Part shown: piece by piece, positions 16,985 to 26,028 of the stretch | Layout: the number at the start of each line of letters is the position of its first letter | How positions within the stretch are numbered: the stretch's first letter is position 1 | Origin: Pseudarthrobacter sp. | GTDB lineage: Bacteria > Actinomycetota > Actinomycetes > Actinomycetales > Micrococcaceae | Direction: 5' to 3' | NCBI GenBank assembly: GCA_031178005.1 | Contig: JAPSJV010000015.1 | Location: 1-64,000 of the forward strand | DNA: 64,000 nt | The notes under the pieces: model-generated | Database searches by the model: none | What the model saw: the letters and a program-made list of their open reading frames with translations, nothing else | Told to the model about the DNA's origin: nothing | Position numbers and translations under genes: made by a program

Positions 16985-17836
16985 ATGAGTGGACGTCACA
17001 CCGGGCACACAGGCAAGAACTTACGTTTTACTGCGCTGCCCGCAACCCTGCGGCTGATCTTCAGGCTGGCTCCCCGCCAGCTCAACGACGAAATTGCCCT
17101 GGCCAAAGTCGAACTCAAGCGCAAGGGCATCCAGGTCGGTGTCGCCGCCGCACTCTTTGTTGTGGCACTGGTTTTTGTCGGCCTGCTGGTCATTGCCTTG
17201 GTGGTCGCCGCAATCATGGGCCTGGCCACGATCATGCCCGCTTGGCTCGCCGCGTTGCTGGTTTCGGCGTTCTTCCTTGTCCTGGCAGGAATTGGCGCGC
17301 TGATTGGCCTGGCCAAGTTCAAGAAGGCCATGCCGTTGATGCCTGAGGAGACCATCCGGGGCATCCGGCACGATCTTGGCGTGGCCAAGGAAGGCTCTGC
17401 CTTCAACCCCGCAGTCCTCGATCCGAAGAGCCCGGAAGCGAAGGCTGCCAAGGCCGCCAAGGAAGAAGCGAAGGTCAAGGCCAAGGCTGAGAAGGAAGCC
17501 AAGGCCAAAGAGCAGGAGAAAGAGCTGCCGCCCGCTACCGAAGCCGAATTGCACCGCAGGCTCTCCATGCGCCGCAACCACCTCACCGACGTCCGCGACG
17601 ACCTCGGCGAAGAGCTGGACGTCAAGACGCAGTTTGGCGTGGTCAAGGCTGCAGCTGCCCAGCAGCTGCAGGCCGGACGGCGCTTGCTGCATGAGGGCAA
17701 GGAGCGCGTCGGCGGGGGTGCCCGGAACCTCAATGACTCCGGTGGGCTGGATCGGCGCTGGAAGCCGCTGCTGGCACTGGCAGCTTCAGCTACGGTGCTG
17801 GTGGTACTGGTCCGGCGACTGGTCAAAGGCCAGTAG
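16985..17836 (+). CDS. Holin-family (Phage_holin_3_6-like) membrane protein with coiled coil
   Basis: The product is 283 aa. After a soluble N-terminus there are two long hydrophobic segments (residues about 50-80 and 85-110), as in the actinobacterial holin-X/Phage_holin_3_6 family. An Ala/Lys/Glu-rich charged helix (about 150-185) follows, then HRRLSMRRNHLTDVRDDLGEEL, which resembles the DUF3618 helical repeat, and a C-terminal membrane segment. There is no phage gene near it; such proteins are chromosomal and are probably envelope-associated. It ends 41 nt before the phosphatidyltransferase, so a membrane-lipid link is possible but inferred. Confidence 0.75.
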   Translation: MSGRHTGHTGKNLRFTALPATLRLIFRLAPRQLNDEIALAKVELKRKGIQVGVAAALFVVALVFVGLLVIALVVAAIMGLATIMPAWLAALLVSAFFLVLAGIGALIGLAKFKKAMPLMPEETIRGIRHDLGVAKEGSAFNPAVLDPKSPEAKAAKAAKEEAKVKAKAEKEAKAKEQEKELPPATEAELHRRLSMRRNHLTDVRDDLGEELDVKTQFGVVKAAAAQQLQAGRRLLHEGKERVGGGARNLNDSGGLDRRWKPLLALAASATVLVVLVRRLVKGQ

Positions 17837-17877
17837 GGCCGCGGCCACCTGCAGCAGTTACCAATAATGGGGGAGTG

Positions 17878-18549
17878 ATGAGATTCATCGGTGCCGGCTC
17901 ACGGCCGGGACACGACCAGGTCGACCACGACCTGATTTTCACCGTGCCCAATTTCCTCACCATCGTCCGGTTTATGGGCGTTCCGCTCTTTATGTGGCTG
18001 GTCCTGGCCCGCCAGGACTACGGCCTGGGCGTGGTTGTCCTGGTGGTGATGGCCGGGACCGATTGGGTGGACGGCTACATTGCCCGGCGCTTCAACCAGG
18101 CGTCCAGGCTGGGGCGAGTACTGGACCCCCTTGCGGACCGGCTCGCGCTGATTACCGTGGCAGTCACCCTCGTGGCAGCAGGAGTCATCCATTGGCTCTA
18201 CCTGTTTGCCCTGCTGGTTCCCGATGCCCTCCTCCTGGTCATGACCCTTTCGTACTTCCACGGACATCCGGACCTGCCGGTGAGTGTCGTTGGCAAGATC
18301 CGCACGGGGTTGCTGCTGGTGGGAACCCCGCTGCTGCTGCTGTCCAAGCTGGACCTGCCGGGGTCAGGCGCTCTCTATGTGGCCGCGTGGATTGTCCTGG
18401 GGCTGGGCCTCGTGGGCCATTGGATTGCCGCCTACAACTACTTCTGGGCCATTCTTCGGAAGGGCCGGAAGCTGCGTTCCGGGCAGGCAGGCTCCTCCGA
18501 AACCGATCCCGCACGTCCAAAGCGGCACCCCGACGCCGGTAGCAACTGA
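17878..18549 (+). CDS. CDP-alcohol phosphatidyltransferase family enzyme
   Basis: The product is 223 aa, a polytopic inner-membrane enzyme that joins a CDP-diacylglycerol (or CDP-alcohol) to an alcohol acceptor. The signature D-G-x2-A-R-x8-G-x3-D-x3-D is complete in VDGYIARRFNQASRLGRVL followed by DPLAD (residues about 58-82). It has about six membrane segments. Which phospholipid it makes is not clear; PgsA-like synthesis is possible. GGGGGAG precedes a GTG at 17875 and the ATG at 17878. Its stop overlaps the next start by 1 nt. Confidence 0.88.
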   Translation: MRFIGAGSRPGHDQVDHDLIFTVPNFLTIVRFMGVPLFMWLVLARQDYGLGVVVLVVMAGTDWVDGYIARRFNQASRLGRVLDPLADRLALITVAVTLVAAGVIHWLYLFALLVPDALLLVMTLSYFHGHPDLPVSVVGKIRTGLLLVGTPLLLLSKLDLPGSGALYVAAWIVLGLGLVGHWIAAYNYFWAILRKGRKLRSGQAGSSETDPARPKRHPDAGSN

Positions 18550-19457
18550 TGGTGTGGATCGCCGTCGTACTTGCCGTCCTGGGTGCGTTCTGCCTGGCAT
18601 TGGGTGCCCAGCGGCAGGGCAGTGCCGTCAAAGCCGATACCGGTGGCCTGGCCCTGAACTCAGCGGGATTCCTGCGACTCCTGCGTAATCCCCGGTGGGT
18701 GTTCGGGCTTCTGCTGCTCGTTGCCGGCATGGGGATGAATGCGGTTGCGCTCGTCTCGGCGCCCTTGACGGTGGTGCAGCCAATCGGTGCGATAGCGCTG
18801 GTGATCACCACGGTGGTTAATGCCAAGGACCAAGGCATCACGATCAACCGGGCCACGGTGGTTGCCATCTCGGCATGCGTCACCGGTTCGGCACTTTTTG
18901 TGTTGCTGGCCGTCAATGCCACGCAGGAGAACCACCACGTCAACCTCGAGGACGAGCTGACGATTGTGCTGTTGCTCGCGTTGGCGGTGGGGGTCTTCGG
19001 GTCCCTGGCCGCGGTTTTCAAACACCGGATGAGTGCCTTTGTCTACATACTTGGTGCCGGTGTGCTTTTCGGGTTTGTCGCCGTGCTGACCAGGATCATT
19101 GGTAAACACCTGCTGGACCCAAACGGTCTGTTCCTCGCCAATGTCCAGTGGTACAGCGTGGTCGCCATTATTGCTGCAGGCGGCCTGGGTTCATGGTTTG
19201 TGCAGAGTGCGTACTCGGGCGGACCGCCGGACCTGGTGATTGCCGGCCTGACAGTCATAGACCCGATTGTGGGGATTGCCATCGGCATCGCCATCCTCGG
19301 AGAACTGCGTCCGGATGTCCACGCCGTGCTGGCGATTGCCATGGCCACGGCCGCCTTCATTGCTATCGTTGGGGTGATCGCACTGTCCAGGCATCATCCC
19401 GAGGTCACGAAGCGCAAGAAGGAAGCGCGGAAGGCCGCCGGCAGTCCGAGCCATTAG
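18549..19457 (+). CDS. EamA-type DMT-family transporter
   Basis: The product is 302 aa with nine or ten hydrophobic segments in two EamA-like halves; APLTVVQPIGAIALVITTVV and IAGLTVIDPIVGIAIGIAILGE are equivalent positions in the two halves. The substrate is not predictable. It starts inside the stop of the phosphatidyltransferase and ends 95 nt before a glycosyltransferase, so the three probably form one envelope-related operon. Confidence 0.82.
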   Translation: MVWIAVVLAVLGAFCLALGAQRQGSAVKADTGGLALNSAGFLRLLRNPRWVFGLLLLVAGMGMNAVALVSAPLTVVQPIGAIALVITTVVNAKDQGITINRATVVAISACVTGSALFVLLAVNATQENHHVNLEDELTIVLLLALAVGVFGSLAAVFKHRMSAFVYILGAGVLFGFVAVLTRIIGKHLLDPNGLFLANVQWYSVVAIIAAGGLGSWFVQSAYSGGPPDLVIAGLTVIDPIVGIAIGIAILGELRPDVHAVLAIAMATAAFIAIVGVIALSRHHPEVTKRKKEARKAAGSPSH

Positions 19458-19552
19458 CCGATTCTTCATCAGCGGCCCGGCGAACCACGCCAACGGCCAG
19501 TGGGCGGCAGGGGCATCAACCCCGGCGCCCTGACCATCAGGAGCACTTTTAC

Positions 19553-20749
19553 GTGACGACGCCCGCCAACCAGCGCCCCTTGACCATCCTGATCGCAGCG
19601 GACACTTATCCGCCCGACGTTAACGGTGCTGCCCAGTTCGGCTACCGCCTGGCCAAGGGAATGACCGCCCGGGGACACAACGTCCACGTCCTGGCCAGCC
19701 GCGCCGATCGGGGCAAGGCCTTCAGCGAATTCCGCTCCGAGGCCACCGTGCATCGGCTTCGCTCCCGCAAGGCATTTACGCATGAGTATTTTCGCATTTG
19801 CCTGCCCTGGGAGATCAAGAAGGACATCAGCTTGCTGTTTGACCGCATCAACCCTGATGTGGTCCACATCCAAAGCCATTACATGGTGGGCGAGCACGTG
19901 CTCTACGAAGCCGTGAAGCGGGGTATCCGCGTCGTCGCCACGAACCACTTCATGCCGGAGAACCTGAACCCGTTCCTGCCGTTTCCCCAGTGGTTCAAGG
20001 ACATCGTGGGCAAGGTTTCGTGGCGGGATATGGGCAGGGTGATGGGCAAGGCTGACGTTATCACCACCCCCACGCCGCTCGCGGCCAAGGCCATGCACGA
20101 CCACGCCTTCCTGGCCAAGGTCCTGCCGCTGTCCAACGGCATCGACTCTGCCGCGTACGAACTGCAGCCCGGCGAAGTGATCGAGCCGCACCCGTATCCC
20201 ACCGTTCTCTTTGCCGGCAGGCTGGCAGAGGAGAAGCACGTGGATGTGCTGATCAAGGCCGTGGCGGCAACGCCGGCGGAGCTCAACGTGCACCTCGAGA
20301 TCGTGGGCGGCGGCGAGGTCCGGCCAGACCTGGAAAGCCTCGTGAAGCGACTGGACCTGCAGGATCGGGTGAAGTTCCTGGGGCTGGCCAGCGACGAAGA
20401 GTTGAGGGAGGCCTACATAAAGGCCGATCTCTTCTGCATGCCCGGTACCGCAGAGCTCCAGTCTCTGGTGACCCTCGAAGCTATGTCGGCATCCACCCCG
20501 GTGGTGCTGGCCAACGCCATGGCCCTGCCACACCTGGTTCGGGACGGCGAGAACGGGTACCTTTTTACGCCCATGGACACGGAAGACCTGGCAGCCAAGA
20601 TCACCGGCATCCTGGAACTTCCGGCAGATGAACGGGCGGCGATGGGGAAAGCAAGCCGTGCAATGGTGGAGCCACACAGCATCGAATCCACCCTGCAGAC
20701 TTTCGAAGACCTGTACCGCGGCGCCCGGTACGAGGACAAAGTGGTCTGA
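19553..20749 (+). CDS. GT4-family glycosyltransferase
   Basis: The product is 398 aa with a GT-B fold. It starts ILIAADTYPPDVNGAAQFGYRLA, the acceptor-side glycine-rich loop of GT4 enzymes; the donor site has FAGRLAEEKHVDVLIKAV and the E-x7-E pair in PGTAELQSLVTLEAM. VVHIQSHYMVGEHVLYEA resembles lipid-linked mannosyl/glucosyl transferases. Donor and acceptor are unknown, but the upstream phosphatidyltransferase hints at a glycolipid. The GTG at 19553 has CAGGAG 9 nt upstream; the frame extends upstream to 19148 but only as antisense-like sequence inside the EamA gene. Confidence 0.9.
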   Translation: MTTPANQRPLTILIAADTYPPDVNGAAQFGYRLAKGMTARGHNVHVLASRADRGKAFSEFRSEATVHRLRSRKAFTHEYFRICLPWEIKKDISLLFDRINPDVVHIQSHYMVGEHVLYEAVKRGIRVVATNHFMPENLNPFLPFPQWFKDIVGKVSWRDMGRVMGKADVITTPTPLAAKAMHDHAFLAKVLPLSNGIDSAAYELQPGEVIEPHPYPTVLFAGRLAEEKHVDVLIKAVAATPAELNVHLEIVGGGEVRPDLESLVKRLDLQDRVKFLGLASDEELREAYIKADLFCMPGTAELQSLVTLEAMSASTPVVLANAMALPHLVRDGENGYLFTPMDTEDLAAKITGILELPADERAAMGKASRAMVEPHSIESTLQTFEDLYRGARYEDKVV

Positions 20750-20828
20750 GGCCGTCCTTCGGTTTGCTAGAGTGTTTTTGCCCCTGCGCAGGGAGGCCGC
20801 TTGCCGCGGCCGCCATACCGGGGGCGGA

Positions 20829-20905
20829 GGGGCTATAGCTCAGCTGGTTAGAGCGCGGGACTCATAATCCTAAGGTCCTCGGTTCAAGTCCGAGTAGCCC
20901 TACCA
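20829..20905 (+). tRNA. tRNA with CAU anticodon (elongator Met, possibly Ile2)
   Basis: A 77-nt gene with CCA encoded (20903-20905). D stem GCTC/GAGC, anticodon loop CTCATAA (CAT) and T stem CTCGG/CCGAG are clear. It lacks the GGG/CCC anticodon stem of the initiator. The acceptor stem starts with a G1-U72 wobble and the anticodon stem has a C27-A43 mismatch. Met-elongator is more likely; tRNA-Ile2 read by lysidine is the alternative. Confidence 0.9.
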
Positions 20906-20933
20906 CGGTGGATCCCGGCATACCGCTGATCCA

Positions 20934-20982
20934 AAGGGAACCCAGGCAGATCAATGATCTGCCTGGGTTCCTTTTCTTTTTC
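20934..20982 (+). terminator. Terminator after the CAU tRNA
   Basis: A 16-bp perfect stem, GGAACCCAGGCAGATC (20937-20952) with its complement at 20956-20971, has a 3-nt loop and runs into TTTTCTTTTT. A strong intrinsic terminator. Confidence 0.93.
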
Positions 20983-20993
20983 CCACAGCTGCG

Positions 20994-21017
20994 GTAAGTT
21001 ACTGGTCAGTAACTTAC
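20994..21017. promoter_or_regulatory. Perfect 11-bp-arm palindrome, TetR-type operator upstream of the acyl-CoA dehydrogenase
   Basis: GTAAGTTACTG (20994-21004) and CAGTAACTTAC (21007-21017) are perfect inverted arms separated by 2 bp. The core at 20998-21013 is GTTA-CTGGTCAG-TAAC. It has the same GTTAnTnG-to-AnTAAC pattern as two sites in front of accD1. It lies 51 bp before the dehydrogenase ATG. Confidence 0.8.
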
Positions 21018-21068
21018 GTTTTCCGTTCCGGGTTTCCCGGTCAGTGCTGATCCCTGTGGAGGAACGCC

Positions 21069-22259
21069 ATGTCCAAGTCCGCTCCTGACATCAACAACCT
21101 GCCTTATGCCGACGGTGATTTCTTCGCGTTCGAGCAGTTGCTCAGCGAAAAGGAGCGCGACAGGCTTGCTGAGATCCGGGACTTCCTGGCCCGTGAGGTC
21201 AAGCCCATTGCCGTGGATTATTGGAACCGGGCCGAATTCCCGTTTGAGCTGATCCCGAAGCTGGCTGAGATCGATCTGGTCAGCCCCGTCCGCCGGCAGG
21301 GCCACTCCAACCTCTTTGCGGGGTTGGTCCACGCGGAGTTCACCCGCGCCGATACGTCCATTGCCACGTTTATGGGCGTCCACGACGGCCTGTTCACCGG
21401 CTCGATTGAGGCGCTGGCATCCAAAGAGCAGCAGGAAGCCTGGCTCCCGGACATCTACTCGCTCAAGAAGATCGGGGCGTTCGGGCTGACGGAGCCGTTG
21501 GGCGGATCGGACGTCGCGGGCGGCACGCGGACCACTGCCCGCCGGGAAGGTGGCAGCTGGGTTCTCAACGGGGCCAAGCGCTGGATCGGCAATGCCACGT
21601 TCTCCGACTGGGTCGTCATTTACGCCCGCGACCTTGCTGACAACCAGGTCAAGGGCTTCCTGGTGGACACAAAGCTGTCAGGCTACTCCGCCACAAAGAT
21701 CGAGAACAAGATCTCGCTGCGGACGGTGCAGAATGCGGACATCACGCTGGAGAACGTCGTGGTGCCCGACTTCTTCAAGCTGGCCCACGCCAACAGCTTC
21801 CGCGACACCAACAAGGTACTCAAGGTCACGCGCCTCTCCGTGGCGTGGCAGGCGGTAGGCCAGCAGTTGGCGGCCTTTGACGTTGCCCGCCGGTACGCCG
21901 TGGAGCGTCACCAGTTCGGCCGGCCGTTGGCGTCCTTCCAACTGGTCCAAAGCCAGCTGGTCCAGATCCTGGGCAACGCCGTCAGTTCCATGGGCATGAT
22001 GGTCCGTCTGTCCCAACTGGAGGATGCGGGACAGGCCAAGGATGAACAGTCGGCCCTGGCCAAGGCCTTCACCACTGCGCGGATGCGCGAGAGCGTGGCC
22101 ATCGGCCGGAGCCTGCTGGGCGGTAACGGCATCGTGACGGATTTCGAAATGGCCAAGATCTTCTCAGATGCCGAGGCCATCTACTCCTATGAAGGCACCC
22201 ACGAGGTCAATACGCTGGTCACCGGCCGGGCGATCACCGGAATCTCGGCCATCGTCTGA
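21069..22259 (+). CDS. Acyl-CoA dehydrogenase family protein
   Basis: The product is 396 aa, a flavoprotein that introduces a 2,3-double bond in an acyl-CoA. GAFGLTEPLGGSDVAGGTRTT is the FAD-binding loop, RHQFGRPLASFQLVQSQLV the helical C-terminal domain, and YEGTHEVN carries the catalytic Glu. The sequence resembles the glutaryl-CoA dehydrogenase-like branch, but the substrate is not fixed by sequence. TGGAGGAA precedes the ATG. The palindrome at 20994 suggests TetR control shared with the leucine operon at 40 kb, so it may act on branched-chain or organic-acid intermediates. Confidence 0.88.
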   Translation: MSKSAPDINNLPYADGDFFAFEQLLSEKERDRLAEIRDFLAREVKPIAVDYWNRAEFPFELIPKLAEIDLVSPVRRQGHSNLFAGLVHAEFTRADTSIATFMGVHDGLFTGSIEALASKEQQEAWLPDIYSLKKIGAFGLTEPLGGSDVAGGTRTTARREGGSWVLNGAKRWIGNATFSDWVVIYARDLADNQVKGFLVDTKLSGYSATKIENKISLRTVQNADITLENVVVPDFFKLAHANSFRDTNKVLKVTRLSVAWQAVGQQLAAFDVARRYAVERHQFGRPLASFQLVQSQLVQILGNAVSSMGMMVRLSQLEDAGQAKDEQSALAKAFTTARMRESVAIGRSLLGGNGIVTDFEMAKIFSDAEAIYSYEGTHEVNTLVTGRAITGISAIV

Positions 22260-22276
22260 CCCGGACGCAACCCGTT

Positions 22277-22840
22277 TCAGCCCCTGCGGACTACCGGCAA
22301 GAGGACTGAAGGCCTGAGATCCAGGAAGAAGCTGAGCGGATCAATGTATTCGCCGTTCTTCCTGACGCCCCAGTGGACGCACGGTATGGCAGCGCAATGG
22401 CCCGCATTCACGCTCCCGATGGCGTCGCCGGTGCCCACGGAGGCCCCGGCGACGAGAAAACCGGAAACTGGTTCGAAGCTGCTCTTGAGGCCACCCCCAT
22501 GATCGATCGTAATAACCGGACGGTCCACTACGACTCCAGCAAAACTTACGATGCCGGAGGCCGGCGAGGTGACCACAGCGCCGTCGGACGCTGTTCGAAG
22601 GTCCACTCCGCGGTGGCCGCTCAGCCACGGCTTGTCCGGGGGATCAAAATCACGGAGGACGGCGCCGCGCAGATCGGCCGGTTGAGGACCGACCGGCCAC
22701 TCCCATGGTTGTGCTGCCGTGGCGTTTGCGGAGGAGCCCAAAGCCGGGAAGGCCAGTGCTGCGCTCTGTCCCGGCATGGTGGAAGCCGTAAGGGCCATGG
22801 TGAACAGTGCAGAGCGCAGGATCTTCAGAATGGGTTTCAT
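22277..22840 (-). CDS. Secreted M23-family metallopeptidase (LytM-like)
   Basis: The product is 187 aa with a signal peptide (residues about 1-30, ending near ALAFP). The peptidase domain has GHRGVDL and HWGVRKNGEYIDPL, the conserved zinc-site His residues; the region between them has the typical beta-rich GIVSFAGVVVDRPVITIDHG. M23 enzymes cleave peptidoglycan cross-bridges. It is short, with no SPOR or LysM module seen. It is divergent from rpsB and convergent with the acyl-CoA dehydrogenase (17 bp apart). Confidence 0.87.
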   Translation of the reverse strand: MKPILKILRSALFTMALTASTMPGQSAALAFPALGSSANATAAQPWEWPVGPQPADLRGAVLRDFDPPDKPWLSGHRGVDLRTASDGAVVTSPASGIVSFAGVVVDRPVITIDHGGGLKSSFEPVSGFLVAGASVGTGDAIGSVNAGHCAAIPCVHWGVRKNGEYIDPLSFFLDLRPSVLLPVVRRG

Positions 22841-23269
22841 CCATCCACCCTGCGGTGTCCAGGTTATTGGCGGTACCCCGGTGCGGGCCTATGTGGATAT
22901 CGCGTGTTTCCTGGGCCTTGGGAAAGCGCCCGCTGTAGTACACTAGGTGGAGCAGTTTGCTGTGCCCTCAACGTTTTTCATGAGAACTCTTCAGTAGAGA
23001 AGTTTTCATGGACACGTCGGCACGTCTCATTCAGAGGTGTGGGGGAACAGTGGCTGACTACGCGTATCCACACCTCCTTCAATTAAGCCCTTGGGTTTAG
23101 GCAGGGGAGGGTTGTGCCTCCCGCGGTCATCGCTTTGGTGGTGAGGGGAAGCGCAAAGGATGCCAGGAGCCGAGTCCAAACCGGGCAAAGCTAAATAACC
23201 GTCAACTATTGGCAGGGTAAGAGAGCCCCCGGGCTTTCTCATGAATGACCTGCCGGAAGGAGCGCCGGC
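22841..23269 (+). promoter_or_regulatory. Long rpsB 5' region with structured leader
   Basis: A 429-bp stretch without a gene. Near 22917-22942, TTGGGA and TAGTACACT resemble a promoter with a loose fit. The 3' half has a 9-bp perfect stem GAGGTGTGG (23034-23042) with CCACACCTC (23068-23076), then GGGAGG (23105-23110) with CCTCCC (23117-23122), and a GAGAGCCC/GGGCTTTCTC hairpin (23221-23240) 30 bp before the ATG. A leader of this sort upstream of rpsB could mediate S2 feedback, but no Rfam family is recognised. Confidence 0.45.
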
Positions 23270-24142
23270 ATGCCCGTCGTAACTATGCGCCAGCTGCTTG
23301 ACAGCGGCGTCCACTTTGGACACCAGACCCGCCGTTGGAACCCGAAGATGAAGCGATTCATCTTCACGGAGCGCAACGGCATCTACATCATTGACCTTCA
23401 GCAGTCACTGTCCTACATCGACCGTGCCTACGAGTTCGTGAAGGCCACCGTTGCACACGGCGGCACCGTACTCTTCGTCGGCACCAAAAAGCAGGCCCAG
23501 GAATCCATTGCTGAGCAGGCCACCCGCGTTGGCCAGCCCTATGTGAACCAGCGCTGGCTCGGCGGTATGCTCACCAACTTCCAGACCGTTTCCAAGCGCA
23601 TCCAGCGCATGAAGGAACTGGAAGAGATCGACTTCGACGACGTCGCCGGCTCCGCGTACACCAAGAAGGAACTGCTGCTCCTTCGCCGTGAACTCACCAA
23701 GCTGGAGACCAACCTCGGCGGTATCCGCAACCTGACCAAGGCACCTTCCGTGCTCTGGATCGTGGACACCAAGAAGGAACACCTCGCCGTTGACGAGGCC
23801 AAGAAGCTGAACATCCCCGTTGTTGCCATCCTGGACACCAACTGCGATCCCGACGAAGTCGACTTCCCGATCCCGGGTAACGACGACGCCATCCGTTCGG
23901 TAAACCTCCTGACCCGCGTTGTTGCCGACGCCGTTGCCGAAGGCCTCATCGCCCGCAACCAGCGCGCCACCGGCACCACCGAGGCTCCGGAAGAGCCGCT
24001 GGCCGAGTGGGAGCGCGAGCTCCTCGAAGGCAACAAGACCGAAGAGGCTGCCCCGGCAGAAGAGGCCGCAGCACCGGCCGCTGAAGCAGAGGCTGCAGCA
24101 CCCGCTGCTGCCGAAGAGGCTCCCGTCGAGAGCGCCAAGTAA
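23270..24142 (+). CDS. rpsB: 30S ribosomal protein S2
   Basis: The product is 290 aa. It starts [27 protein letters not shown] and contains [20 protein letters not shown]-like and [10 protein letters not shown]-like signatures (here [12 protein letters not shown]). The C-terminal 45 residues are an Ala/Glu-rich tail beyond the E. coli length, as in other actinobacteria. GGAAGGAG precedes the ATG. First gene of rpsB-tsf-pyrH-frr-cdsA. Confidence 0.97.
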   Translation: MPVVTMRQLLDSGVHFGHQTRRWNPKMKRFIFTERNGIYIIDLQQSLSYIDRAYEFVKATVAHGGTVLFVGTKKQAQESIAEQATRVGQPYVNQRWLGGMLTNFQTVSKRIQRMKELEEIDFDDVAGSAYTKKELLLLRRELTKLETNLGGIRNLTKAPSVLWIVDTKKEHLAVDEAKKLNIPVVAILDTNCDPDEVDFPIPGNDDAIRSVNLLTRVVADAVAEGLIARNQRATGTTEAPEEPLAEWERELLEGNKTEEAAPAEEAAAPAAEAEAAAPAAAEEAPVESAK

Positions 24143-24159
24143 CAACTCAATCGGGTTTT

Positions 24160-24231
24160 CCCGGGCCTGACTTCAGCGCCCGGGTCACTGACAGGATGGC
24201 CGCCCGCACACCGGGCTGCTGTCCTGTCAGT
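24160..24231 (+). promoter_or_regulatory. Two hairpins between rpsB and tsf
   Basis: CCCGGGC (24160-24166) pairs with GCCCGGG (24178-24184); ACTGACAGGA (24187-24196) pairs with TCCTGTCAGT (24222-24231). Neither is followed by a T run, so they may be processing sites or partial attenuators that set rpsB:tsf ratios. Confidence 0.45.
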
Positions 24232-24269
24232 CCGTACACACCATAAATTTTCTAGACAGAGGGGTTCAC

Positions 24270-25106
24270 ATGGCGAACTACACTGCCGCAGACATCAAGG
24301 CGCTGCGCGAGCGCACCGGCGCCGGCATGATGGATGTCAAGAAGGCTCTCGACGAGGCCAACGGCGACGCCGAGAAGGCCATCGAGATCATCCGCATCAA
24401 GGGCCTCAAGGGTGCCACCAAGCGCGAAGGCCGTTCCACGGCCGAAGGCCTGGTTGCAGCCAAGGTTGACGCCGGCGTTGGCGTAATGGTCGAGGTCAAC
24501 TGCGAGACCGACTTCGTCGCCAAGGCTGACAAGTTCATCCAGCTGGCCGACAAGGTCCTGGCCGTTGCCATCGAGTCCGGCGCAGCCGATCTCGATGCAC
24601 TCCTGGCCACCGAGGTTGACGGCAAGCCGCTTTCCGAGGTTGTCATCGAAGAAGGCGCAGTCCTGGGCGAAAAGGTTGTTGTACGCCGCATTGCGCGCAT
24701 CGAAGGCGCAACGGTTGACGCTTACCTGCACAAGACCTCCAAGGACCTCCCGGCACAGGTCGGCGTTCTGTTCGCTGTTGACGGTGAAGGCGAAGCCGCT
24801 GCCACCGCCGCACACGACGTCGCCGTCCACGTTGCAGCCATGGCTCCCAACTACCTCAGCCGCGAGGACGTTCCGGCCGAGCTGGTTGAGTCCGAGCGAC
24901 GCATCGCCGAGGAAACCGCCAAGGCCGAGGGCAAGCCGGAAGCTGCCCTCACCAAGATCGTGGAAGGCCGTGTAACGGGCTTCTACAAGGGCGAGGTCCT
25001 CCTCGACCAGGCATTCGCCAAGGATGCCAAGAAGTCAGTAGCACAGGTTCTCTCCGAGGCCGGCGTCAAGGCAACCGCCTTCGCGCGGTTCCGCGTAGGC
25101 GCCTAG
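24270..25106 (+). CDS. tsf: Elongation factor Ts
   Basis: The product is 278 aa, the nucleotide exchange factor for EF-Tu. The N-terminal UBA-like segment [20 protein letters not shown] and the EF-Tu contact CETDFVAK are both present, and the C-terminal signature [23 protein letters not shown] follows. AGAGGGG precedes the ATG. It is 127 nt after rpsB. Confidence 0.97.
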   Translation: MANYTAADIKALRERTGAGMMDVKKALDEANGDAEKAIEIIRIKGLKGATKREGRSTAEGLVAAKVDAGVGVMVEVNCETDFVAKADKFIQLADKVLAVAIESGAADLDALLATEVDGKPLSEVVIEEGAVLGEKVVVRRIARIEGATVDAYLHKTSKDLPAQVGVLFAVDGEGEAAATAAHDVAVHVAAMAPNYLSREDVPAELVESERRIAEETAKAEGKPEAALTKIVEGRVTGFYKGEVLLDQAFAKDAKKSVAQVLSEAGVKATAFARFRVGA

Positions 25107-25114
25107 TCATTTCC

Positions 25115-25151
25115 GCAAAGGGGTGGTCACTTCGGTGGCTGCCCCTTTTGC
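25115..25151 (+). terminator. Hairpin between tsf and pyrH
   Basis: GCAAAGGGG...CCCCTTTTGC arms flank a loop containing GGTCACTTCGGTGGC, with a TTTT run in the 3' arm. It is probably a terminator or partial attenuator separating rpsB-tsf from pyrH-frr-cdsA. Confidence 0.6.
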
Positions 25152-25239
25152 ATGCGCGGCGCACACCGGGTTGAACACCGGTGGGACCTTTGGCCGTGCT
25201 CAGGATAATCTTTTCAAAGTTCATCAACGGGAAGGCATC

Positions 25240-25977
25240 ATGGAAGCCGACAACACTTCACCCCAACCAGAGAAGAGCAGGCGGCGGGTTCTCCTCAAGC
25301 TGTCCGGCGAGGTCTTCGGCGGCGGCAAGCTCGGCGTCGATCCCGAAACCGTCCGGGCCACCGCCAAGCAGATCGCGGCGGCTGTCCCTGACGTCGAAGT
25401 TGCCATCGTGGTGGGTGGCGGCAACTTCTTCCGCGGGGCAGAACTGTCCCAGAGCGGCATGGACCGCTCACGGGCGGACTACATGGGCATGCTCGGAACT
25501 GTTATGAACTGCCTGGCGCTGCAGGATTTCCTGGAGCAGGCAGGTGTGGAAACCCGTGTCCAGAGCGCCATCACCATGGGCCAGGTGGCTGAGGCCTACA
25601 TCCCGCGCCGTGCGATCCGGCACATGGAAAAGGGCCGCGTCGTGATTTTCGGTGCCGGTGCCGGCCTCCCTTACTTCTCCACTGACACCGTTGCCGCGCA
25701 GCGCGCACTCGAGGTACATGCCGACGTCGTACTTATGGCCAAGAGCGGCGTGGACGGCGTCTACACTGCAGACCCCAAGAAGGACCCCACCGCACAGAAG
25801 CTGGACGTCCTGAGCTACGATGACGCGCTGCGCCGCGATATCCGCGTGATGGACCAGACCGCCATGACCATGTGCAAGGACAACAACCTTTCCATGGTGG
25901 TGTTCGGCATGGAAGGCGAAGGCAACGTTACCCGCGCCATCCTGGGCGAAGAGCTGGGCACGTTGGTGACCCCCTAG
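25240..25977 (+). CDS. pyrH: UMP kinase
   Basis: The product is 245 aa. It phosphorylates UMP to UDP with ATP and is a hexamer of the amino-acid kinase fold. [14 protein letters not shown] is the N-terminal phosphate loop, [12 protein letters not shown] the UMP-binding turn, and [17 protein letters not shown] and [16 protein letters not shown] are family signatures. The open frame extends to 25123, but the ATG at 25240 has GGGAAGG 5 nt upstream. It is 51 nt before frr. Confidence 0.97.
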   Translation: MEADNTSPQPEKSRRRVLLKLSGEVFGGGKLGVDPETVRATAKQIAAAVPDVEVAIVVGGGNFFRGAELSQSGMDRSRADYMGMLGTVMNCLALQDFLEQAGVETRVQSAITMGQVAEAYIPRRAIRHMEKGRVVIFGAGAGLPYFSTDTVAAQRALEVHADVVLMAKSGVDGVYTADPKKDPTAQKLDVLSYDDALRRDIRVMDQTAMTMCKDNNLSMVVFGMEGEGNVTRAILGEELGTLVTP

Positions 25978-26028
25978 CACCGGCTAGGATAAATTCAGGA
26001 AGTTCCGCCCATTTCTAGAGGAGAAACC

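Noticed and set aside
16985-17836. Holin-like protein as evidence for a prophage.
   Set aside because: No capsid, tail, integrase or lysin genes are near; the family is common in actinobacterial chromosomes.
20829-20905. Reading the CAU tRNA as initiator tRNA-fMet.
   Set aside because: The anticodon stem lacks the three G-C pairs and the acceptor end is not the C1-A72 type mismatch of initiators.
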